The position numbers and the translations under genes were made by a program. Below the pieces are notes generated by a model. The model saw only the letters and a program-made list of their open reading frames with translations. It did not search any database and was not told the DNA's origin. Source: Cellulomonadaceae bacterium (GTDB lineage Bacteria > Actinomycetota > Actinomycetes > Actinomycetales > Cellulomonadaceae). From it: a DNA stretch of 60,932 nt. Every line of letters starts with the position of its first letter. Within the stretch, counting starts at the first letter, position 1. Shown piece by piece: positions 54,886 through 60,932 of this stretch. The DNA is taken from the NCBI GenBank assembly GCA_031256435.1, contig JAIRQO010000023.1, positions 1-60,932 on the forward strand. The letters are read 5' to 3'.

Positions 54886-55060
54886 GTCACTATCGTCTCA
54901 CGAAGGGCATCGGGTGTGGGAGCCATGCGGGTAATGATGTACTGCTGCGATGCCTGTGATGCTCGGATGATTCGACGAGCGTTCCCACTTCACCATGCTG
55001 TGGAGTGACGCGCCCCGCGTTGTGAGCGGTTATCGGCGGGAGGGTCGGTAGAGTCTACTC

Positions 55061-56215
55061 ATGGCTTCGGAGCGGATGGATAGGGGTGACGTGTCTCCTC
55101 CATCCTCCGCTACGCCCGCAAACATTGCCCGGTTCCTGCGCTCCCAGGCGGAATCCGCAGCCGTCAGCGCTCCAGCCTCTCCGGTGAGTGACCCTGCCGT
55201 TCCGGGACGCCTGACAATTCCCAAGCCGGGTCCCCGGGCTGTCCCCACAGTGGCAACGCCTGCGGTTCCGGTAGTGCCTTTACCAGCCGCGCCTGTGCCC
55301 GTTCAGCCAGTTCCGGTTCGGCCAGTGCCAATTCGGCCAGTTCCGCAGGCCCCTCGGCGGACCACCATCGTCGAACCTGTGGCTGTTGCCCCTGCGGCAC
55401 CACCCAAGCCGAGCACCCCCTCCCCTGCCCTGTTTGCGCGGAAACCCGCGGCTCCTACGGTAGTTGACCCTGTTGTCTCCGTGACGCGCACTGCCCCCAC
55501 TCCACAGGCACTCCCCGTTGCCCCCATGGAGTCCACTGATCTTACCGAGTCCGCCGAGCCCACCGAGCCCGCCGAAGCGGAGCCATCCCTTGGAGCCCTC
55601 GCAGGACCACGTCCCCCTGGCGGTGCGCCCCTGCGCGTGAACCCCCACAGGCTTCGCCCCATCCCGGGTGCGCCTCCTGGTTCGGGTGGCCTTGCTCCGC
55701 TGCCCGAGCCCACTGTGACACCGTCACATCTGCCGGTCACCAAGGAGACCAGTGCCGGTGGAGTGGTGATTCGCATCCCCGTGGATGACGATGGAACCAT
55801 GCACGCGGCAGTCATCACGCGGCGCAATCGCGCTGGTCGTTTGGAGTGGTGCCTGCCCAAGGGGCATTTGGAGGGCAAGGAAACTCCGCCCCAGGCTGCG
55901 CGGCGCGAGGTTTTTGAGGAGACCGGCATCCGTGGCGAGATTTGTTCCACGCTGGGCCTCATTGACTATTGGTTTAGTGGCGATACCCGACGAATCCATA
56001 AGGTGGTCCACCACTTCCTTCTGCGTCAAACAGGCGGTTATCTCACCGTGGAGTTTGATCCTGACCAGGAAGCCGAGGAATCCCACTGGATTCCTGTCAC
56101 GGAACTACCCTCCAGACTGAACTACCCCAACGAGCAAAAACTCGCCATTGTGGCTCGGGACGTGTTGGCGGCGCAGCCTGAACTCCTCGATCAAACAATG
56201 GAGGAGGAGGGATGA
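55061..56215 (+). CDS. Nudix hydrolase with Pro-rich N-terminal extension
   Basis: The Nudix domain is at about 225-370 of 384 residues, with the box G-x5-E-x7-REVFEETGI (about 268-290; GHLEGKETPPQAARREVFEETG). These enzymes cleave nucleoside diphosphates linked to another group; the substrate is open. The N-terminal 210 residues are Pro/Val/Ala-rich with repeated PVPVRPVPIRPVP, so disordered. Homologues at this chromosomal position in actinobacteria have the Nudix part only or a shorter extension. The next gene overlaps by an ATGA. Starts at 55061 and 55076 (both ATG) are possible. Confidence 0.88.
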   Translation: MASERMDRGDVSPPSSATPANIARFLRSQAESAAVSAPASPVSDPAVPGRLTIPKPGPRAVPTVATPAVPVVPLPAAPVPVQPVPVRPVPIRPVPQAPRRTTIVEPVAVAPAAPPKPSTPSPALFARKPAAPTVVDPVVSVTRTAPTPQALPVAPMESTDLTESAEPTEPAEAEPSLGALAGPRPPGGAPLRVNPHRLRPIPGAPPGSGGLAPLPEPTVTPSHLPVTKETSAGGVVIRIPVDDDGTMHAAVITRRNRAGRLEWCLPKGHLEGKETPPQAARREVFEETGIRGEICSTLGLIDYWFSGDTRRIHKVVHHFLLRQTGGYLTVEFDPDQEAEESHWIPVTELPSRLNYPNEQKLAIVARDVLAAQPELLDQTMEEEG

Positions 56216-58452
56216 TGAGCGCCGGTCCCCTCACTCTTCTGCGCGCGGCCTCCGTGGCGTGTGCGTTGAGCCTCGCCCTGGGAGGCGCACCGCTCCACCG
56301 TGCCGGTGCTGACGCCACCTCCGGTTCCAGCAGCACGCAGGTCACGTCCAACACCCAGGGAACCGTGGGGCAGTGGGCGCCCGTAGCCATGGATCTCACC
56401 ACGGCCAAAGGGTCCATGACGTTACAGTCCGTTTCCCCCAGCGTGGTCAGTCCAGGTGACACGCTTACCGTATCTGTCATGGTGAAGAATGCAGGTGATA
56501 CCCCACTTCACGGCATGGAATTGGATCTTGGCGTGGGGTGGAAGCGGGTCATGAGCAGGTCCGCCATTGAGGCGTGGGTCAATCCTGCCAATGCCCATGC
56601 GGTGTCCACCATGGCCACCGCCGCTGTTCCTAACGTTCCTCCCCAGTCGGAAATCGTCGCCGAGGTGTCCCTTCCCGTGGACAAACTCCGCATTGACGGC
56701 GCAGATGCTGGTCCTCGTGAAGTGTCGGTGTCCCTCCTGGGTGACACCGGGGCCACCGTTGCTACCATTCGCACCTTTGTTATGTGGCAACCGGACTCCG
56801 GTCATCCTGACAGCCCGCCACCCGTGACCGTGTCCATGATTGCCCCGGTCACCGTACCCGTCAGGGACCCTGCCGATCCCACAGGAGTCAACCTGTTACC
56901 CTCGTTGGTGGAACCCGGCGGCGCCCTGGGTGGACTTACTGCTTCTGTCACTGCCACGGCGAACGTCTCGGCAGCGGATACCGTCCTCGGCCTGGCCGTG
57001 GATGAGGCAGTCCTGGCTGAAGCCATTGTCTCGGAGACTCCCGCCGTTGCCGCCTGGGCTTCCACCGTGTCGGAGATGGGCACGGACCACTGCATATTCC
57101 CGCTTCCCGCCTTTGATCCGGACATGGCAACCCTCTCGCGCGTCACCATCAATCAGCGCACCATGAACGAGATCAACGCCATTCCCATGCCCGGAGACTG
57201 GAGCCCGCCCGATTCCTGGCAGCATGCCCTGGCCTGGCCAGCGGACGGCTTCACCCCAGATCTCGCTACCTTGCGGACAATCCGCGCTGCGGGATTGACC
57301 CGTGCGGTGGTACCCCCGGCTACAGGAACTGCCGGTCTGGGATCCGCGTCACCATCAGCCCGCCCGGCCACCCTGGCCACCAACCATGGGGTGCTGAACC
57401 TCCTCACCCAGGACGCCATTCTTACGAGTGTGATGACCAACGCCGTAGACCGCGGCTCCACCATGGCGCACTTCGCTGACTCGGACTTCCCCACCCTCAC
57501 CGCGCCTGCTTCCCAGGCTGAAGCGGTGCAACGGATTCTTGCTGAACTCGCGGTCATTTCCTACCACAGTGCTGACACGCCTGCTTGGGCCCTGATTGCG
57601 TTCCCGCGCGGCGTCAACCCTGATCCGGAGGTCTTGGCCTCGGTGGTGGCTGCCGTGGAAGGATCGGGGTGGGCGTCCTTTGCCCCGGTCAGCGAGTTGA
57701 TTGCGCAATCTGCTACTGACGTGTCCGCAGACGCCTGGGAGGAGTCCACTCCGCAGCCCGCAGAACTGGGCACGGGGAGTGTTTCCGAAATTCTGCACTC
57801 CGTCAATCGCCTCCACAACCTGGCGTTGGCTGCCACCAACGCCTCGCAACTTCTGGCCCCGGTGGCCCCGCGCATCATTGCGCCCTTGTCCGTGGGGTGG
57901 CGAACCTACACCCAGGCGCATGGTCCCGAGGTGCGCGCATCCCTGGTGGAATCTGCGGTACAGGAAGTGGGGTCTCTTGCGGATGGTCTCACGGCCACCG
58001 CCATGGAGGTCACCATGATCTCAGCGGAAGGCTCGCTGCCCATCACCGTGAATAACTCTCTGCCTGCCGATGCCAAGGTCACTATTGATCTGTATCCTCA
58101 CGATTCCCGCCTCATTGTGGACTCCCACCCCTCCGTCACGGTGGAGGCCGGAACTCAATCCACGGTGTACGTGCCCGTGCGCGCCATTGCCTCGGGAGAC
58201 GTCACCGTGGACGTCCGCATGTTGGACTCCACCGGAAGCCCCGTGGGAGAATCCACGGAATTGACGTTGCGCGTCCGCGCCGGATGGGAAACCCTGGGTA
58301 CTGCCCTCGTTGCCGGAGGACTCGCTGTCCTGCTGGTGGTTGGCCTGTGGCGCACTATTCGTCGAGGGCGAAAAGGGGCCGAGCAAGATGACATGCCCTG
58401 CGACGATGCTGATGCTCGAGAAGACGGGGGAATCCACCACTCTGTGGCCTAA
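56212..58452 (+). CDS. DUF6049-family exported membrane-anchored protein
   Basis: The 746-residue protein starts with a signal peptide (ASVACALSLALGGAPLHRAGA), then a large extracytoplasmic part with TLQSVSPSVVSPGDTLTVSVMVKNAGDTPL, a beta-rich CARDB-like domain. It ends in a single membrane helix (about 700-720: TALVAGGLAVLLVVGLWRTI) and RRGRKG plus a short cytoplasmic tail. Position between the Nudix gene and the pseudokinase/trxB region is the conserved setting of DUF6049 proteins, thought to serve cell-wall synthesis with MurJ. The function is not established. The start overlaps the Nudix stop; the second Met is also possible. Confidence 0.85.
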   Translation: MMSAGPLTLLRAASVACALSLALGGAPLHRAGADATSGSSSTQVTSNTQGTVGQWAPVAMDLTTAKGSMTLQSVSPSVVSPGDTLTVSVMVKNAGDTPLHGMELDLGVGWKRVMSRSAIEAWVNPANAHAVSTMATAAVPNVPPQSEIVAEVSLPVDKLRIDGADAGPREVSVSLLGDTGATVATIRTFVMWQPDSGHPDSPPPVTVSMIAPVTVPVRDPADPTGVNLLPSLVEPGGALGGLTASVTATANVSAADTVLGLAVDEAVLAEAIVSETPAVAAWASTVSEMGTDHCIFPLPAFDPDMATLSRVTINQRTMNEINAIPMPGDWSPPDSWQHALAWPADGFTPDLATLRTIRAAGLTRAVVPPATGTAGLGSASPSARPATLATNHGVLNLLTQDAILTSVMTNAVDRGSTMAHFADSDFPTLTAPASQAEAVQRILAELAVISYHSADTPAWALIAFPRGVNPDPEVLASVVAAVEGSGWASFAPVSELIAQSATDVSADAWEESTPQPAELGTGSVSEILHSVNRLHNLALAATNASQLLAPVAPRIIAPLSVGWRTYTQAHGPEVRASLVESAVQEVGSLADGLTATAMEVTMISAEGSLPITVNNSLPADAKVTIDLYPHDSRLIVDSHPSVTVEAGTQSTVYVPVRAIASGDVTVDVRMLDSTGSPVGESTELTLRVRAGWETLGTALVAGGLAVLLVVGLWRTIRRGRKGAEQDDMPCDDADAREDGGIHHSVA

Positions 58453-58557
58453 ACGTCACGCACGGGTCTCATCCTCACCGCCCGGCATCACCGGCTCACC
58501 CCGATTGACGCCGTACCATGGAGACCATCACCTCTCACTTGGGCTAGGAGGCTTGCC

Positions 58558-60459
58558 GTGGTGGATGACTTCAGGGGAACTGACAGCATCATGTCCGCAG
58601 GAACCCAGATTGCCGGACGATACGTGCTGCAATCCCAGGAACGGACGGACCTCACACATGCCGAAACGTGGCTTGCCCAGGACTCTGTACTGAATCGCAA
58701 AGTTCGCATCGTTCTCCTTCACGGCCCCTTCTCCGCTGAAGCGTTGGATGCCGCGCGCCGGGCAGCCCTTATCTCGGATTCCCACTTTGTCCGGGTGTTG
58801 GATGCCGGTTCTTGTCCTGGCCCTCATTCATCAGATGGCGAGGGAGCGGGGCAGGACACCGTCCGGTATGTAGTCACCGAAGCCGTTGCTGGCACTGCGT
58901 TGACGGACGTGGTGGCCGGTGACTTGCTGGACTCGGAACAAACGCGTGCCATCGTGGGAGAGGTGGCTTCTGGCCTCGATGTAGCAGCCAAACGCGGTGT
59001 CCACCACCAGGTACTGAGGCCGGACGCCGTAGTGATTGATACCTCCAAGGCAAAACCGCGAGTTCTCATCATGGGGTTGGGCATCCATGCCGCCTTAACC
59101 GGGGTGGGTTCTTCCACCACAGCCTTGTCACTCAGTGATGATCCTGATCTGGACGATGCTCGCGGATTGGCCAGCCTGGCATACTTCTGTATGACCGCCG
59201 TGTGGCCGGGTATTTCCCTGAATGCTCCGTGGCGGAACCCGCATGCTGCTCGTCCGCTGACTCCGGTGGACTTGGAGGAGGAAGATTCTGCTTCACCTGA
59301 TGAGGATTCCTCCACGTTGCCCTCACCTCTCCTGTCCCTCGAAGCGGCAACGGGCGGTTGCGATGCCACCCTGGCCCGTGTGACCAATAGTCTTCTGAAC
59401 CATGATGACCACGCCCCCCAATCACCGGGCGAGGTAGCCGAGGCACTGCGCCCGTGGAAGGAGATTGCCGTCCCTCAGGCGTTGGAGTTCCCTGGTGCCT
59501 CCGCATCCGCTCCTGTGGAGGTGGCGGCCAGTGAACCGCCAGCGATTACTGGCGGATTACCCTTGAGGCAATCCATCAAGGCCGGTGGGGCAGCCAACGT
59601 GGGAGGCGTCCCAGTACGGCGGCCCACGGGACGTGTTGCTACCGGCGGAATTCCCGCGGTACGGACGGGCGTTCTGGGCCCTGCGGCAGGGGTGACCAAG
59701 CCTCCAACACCGGCATGGGGCACCCCGGTGGCAGCAGAGAAGACGGGTACGGGTGCTCCGGCGTTCCCTCGCATCCCGGTTCAGGAACCGCGGTCCCACG
59801 CTCCTGCCCCTCCCCCGCCACCGGCACGCAAAAAGTGGGGAGTGAACCCCACACCCATTGTGCTGATCATCATGGCTCTCGGTCTGGTGGGTGGTCTGGC
59901 CTGGGCCATCAACCAAGCGCTCCTCCCCTTTGGGCCAGCGCACACGGCCTCCACGGCACACCCGTCTCCCACGGACACCGCCACCGATGCTGCAGATCCC
60001 ACGGCATCCCCTGAAGCCTCACCCGAGGCCTCCCCCACTCCTGAGGTCCGTCCGATTATCCAAACAGGGACCATCACGGATGGAGAAAAGGCGGAGAACG
60101 CGTATCGTGCCGTGGATGGTGATCCGTCCACCGCCTGGACCACCTTCACTTACCGCACTGCTGCGTTTGGTGGCCTGAAATCCGGCGTGGGGTATGCCAT
60201 CACATTGCGAGAAGCGGCACCGGTTCATTCCATTTCCCTGATCACCACCGGAAGCGGTGGGCAATTGGAAATCCGCAACACCACTGCCAACGATCCCCAA
60301 GGCGGGACAGAGCTGGCATCAGGACCGTTTGATGGCACCACGGAGTTTACCTTCGCCAATCCCGTCACTACGGATTCCCTGGTCATCTGGATCTCTGAAC
60401 TGCCTACCAATGACGCCGGGCGATTCATTGTGGAACTCTATGAAATTACCCTGCAATAA
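58558..60459 (+). CDS. Membrane pseudokinase with extracellular discoidin-like domain
   Basis: Residues 1-310 have a Ser/Thr-kinase-like fold (AGTQIAGRYVLQS, ILEG-like VARVLDAG) but lack key residues. The Lys of VAIK is not visible, the catalytic loop reads HHQVLRPDAVVI without the HRD Asp, and MGLG stands for DFG. It should therefore not phosphorylate. A Pro-rich juxtamembrane region, one helix (about 432-458) and a C-terminal beta-sandwich (about 495-633: AYRAVDGDPSTAWTT), typical of discoidin/F5-8C-like domains, follow. Together this matches the C-terminal part of mycobacterial MviN and its standalone relatives, docked by FHA proteins. AGGAGG precedes GTG 58558. A murJ gene would be expected just before it but is absent. 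Confidence 0.85.
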   Translation: MVDDFRGTDSIMSAGTQIAGRYVLQSQERTDLTHAETWLAQDSVLNRKVRIVLLHGPFSAEALDAARRAALISDSHFVRVLDAGSCPGPHSSDGEGAGQDTVRYVVTEAVAGTALTDVVAGDLLDSEQTRAIVGEVASGLDVAAKRGVHHQVLRPDAVVIDTSKAKPRVLIMGLGIHAALTGVGSSTTALSLSDDPDLDDARGLASLAYFCMTAVWPGISLNAPWRNPHAARPLTPVDLEEEDSASPDEDSSTLPSPLLSLEAATGGCDATLARVTNSLLNHDDHAPQSPGEVAEALRPWKEIAVPQALEFPGASASAPVEVAASEPPAITGGLPLRQSIKAGGAANVGGVPVRRPTGRVATGGIPAVRTGVLGPAAGVTKPPTPAWGTPVAAEKTGTGAPAFPRIPVQEPRSHAPAPPPPPARKKWGVNPTPIVLIIMALGLVGGLAWAINQALLPFGPAHTASTAHPSPTDTATDAADPTASPEASPEASPTPEVRPIIQTGTITDGEKAENAYRAVDGDPSTAWTTFTYRTAAFGGLKSGVGYAITLREAAPVHSISLITTGSGGQLEIRNTTANDPQGGTELASGPFDGTTEFTFANPVTTDSLVIWISELPTNDAGRFIVELYEITLQ

Positions 60460-60523
60460 CTCACGGTAAACTGGGCATTTCTGTCCCCCGTTATCCGAGT
60501 TGCCCAAGGACCGTAGAAGAGCC

Positions 60524-60932
60524 ATGTCAACACCCACCACTGTGCACGATCTGATCATTGTTGGTTCCGGCCCGGCCGGATACACAGCCGGCATTTACGC
60601 AGGCCGTGCGGGATTCAGTCCGCTCATCCTCGCGGGGTCCATCACCGCCGGTGGCGCCCTGATGAACACGTTGGAAGTGGAAAACTTCCCCGGCTTCCCT
60701 GACGGTATTCTGGGACCGGACCTCATGGCCAAAATGCAGGAGCAGGCGGAGAAGTTCGGCGCGGACATTGAGTTCGACGATGCTGTCACGTTGGATTTGG
60801 ATGGTGACGTCAAGACCATCACCACGGGATCCGAGGAAACGTACCAGGCACGCACCGTGCTGTTGGCGCTGGGTTCCGAATACCGACACCTGGGCGTGGA
60901 CGGTGAGGAACGGCTCGCTGGGCGCGGAGTCA
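60524..60932 (+). CDS. trxB: Thioredoxin reductase, N-terminal part
   Basis: The frame is open to the window edge and encodes the first 136 residues. HDLIIVGSGPAGYTAGIYAGRAG is the FAD-binding loop; GGALMNTLEVENFPGF and GPDLMAKMQEQAEKFGADI are highly typical of actinobacterial TrxB. The enzyme reduces thioredoxin with NADPH. The CxxC site lies beyond the window. It starts 64 bases after the pseudokinase stop; ATG 60524 has AGAAGA upstream. Confidence 0.96.
   Translation, partial: MSTPTTVHDLIIVGSGPAGYTAGIYAGRAGFSPLILAGSITAGGALMNTLEVENFPGFPDGILGPDLMAKMQEQAEKFGADIEFDDAVTLDLDGDVKTITTGSEETYQARTVLLALGSEYRHLGVDGEERLAGRGV

Noticed and set aside
58558-60459. Active serine/threonine kinase
   Set aside because: The catalytic Asp of HRD, the DFG Asp and the VAIK Lys are not present at their positions.

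Overview
The window (60.9 kb, roughly 60% G+C by eye, dense genes with many 4-base ATGA overlaps) looks like a chromosomal segment of an actinomycetote, most likely a facultatively anaerobic member of the Actinomycetales. Reasons: a PadR regulator next to ino1 and the pcnA-Nudix-DUF6049-pseudokinase-trxB order known from actinobacterial origin-proximal regions, an HspR-type HAIR operator at clpB, a fused MnhA/MnhB antiporter subunit, an anaerobic class III ribonucleotide reductase, and GTG/TTG starts. No phage, insertion sequence, CRISPR array or plasmid backbone is visible; this is mostly core genome with small repeat elements and a few unusual fusions and losses.

Layout. 1-2253: 3' part of nrdD and its activase nrdG (anaerobic dNTP synthesis). 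2416-5219: a GT4 glycosyltransferase, a small PH-domain membrane protein and an RNase HI with a long tail. 5440-12061 (minus): a complete six-gene Mrp/Mnh Na+/H+ antiporter operon (A/B fused, C, D, E, F, G), followed downstream by a four-copy inverted-repeat cluster. 12204-14209: an unrecognised protein, tRNA-Gly(CCC), a duplicated tRNA 3' end and a strong terminator. 14210-21603 (minus): an operon for a peptide-type ABC importer (lipoprotein, two permeases, double ATPase), pyrE and an exported Ig-like/beta-propeller protein. 21699-25066: a one-TM small protein and an apparently frameshifted ECF sigma factor facing clpB. 25282-36710: assorted metabolism (SDR, LppM-like lipoprotein, an alpha/beta hydrolase fused to an O6-alkylguanine-DNA alkyltransferase, Lrp regulator beside a DDAH-like enzyme and ornithine cyclodeaminase, CNNM/CorC transporter, lipid kinase, threonine aldolase, cold-shock protein). 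36875-39250: a large secreted D,D-carboxypeptidase.

39251-60932: replication, translation and cell-wall genes. A phased array of DnaA-box-like 9-mers lies upstream of dnaB. The rpsF-ssb-rpsR-rplI operon runs on the minus strand with hrpA at its end. A class A penicillin-binding protein diverges from padR-ino1, which has a good PadR operator. Then come an MFS transporter carrying a palindromic repeat inside its coding sequence, the CCA-adding enzyme, a Nudix protein, a DUF6049 protein, a membrane pseudokinase standing where murJ would be expected just before it, and the 5' part of trxB.

The observations I rate highest are the hydrolase-alkyltransferase fusion, the DnaA-box array at dnaB, the in-frame palindromic element in the MFS gene, the missing murJ, the HAIR box overlapping a probable leaderless clpB promoter, and the RNase HI tail ending in a sliding-clamp-type motif. 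All functions are read from sequence patterns only; no database search was run.
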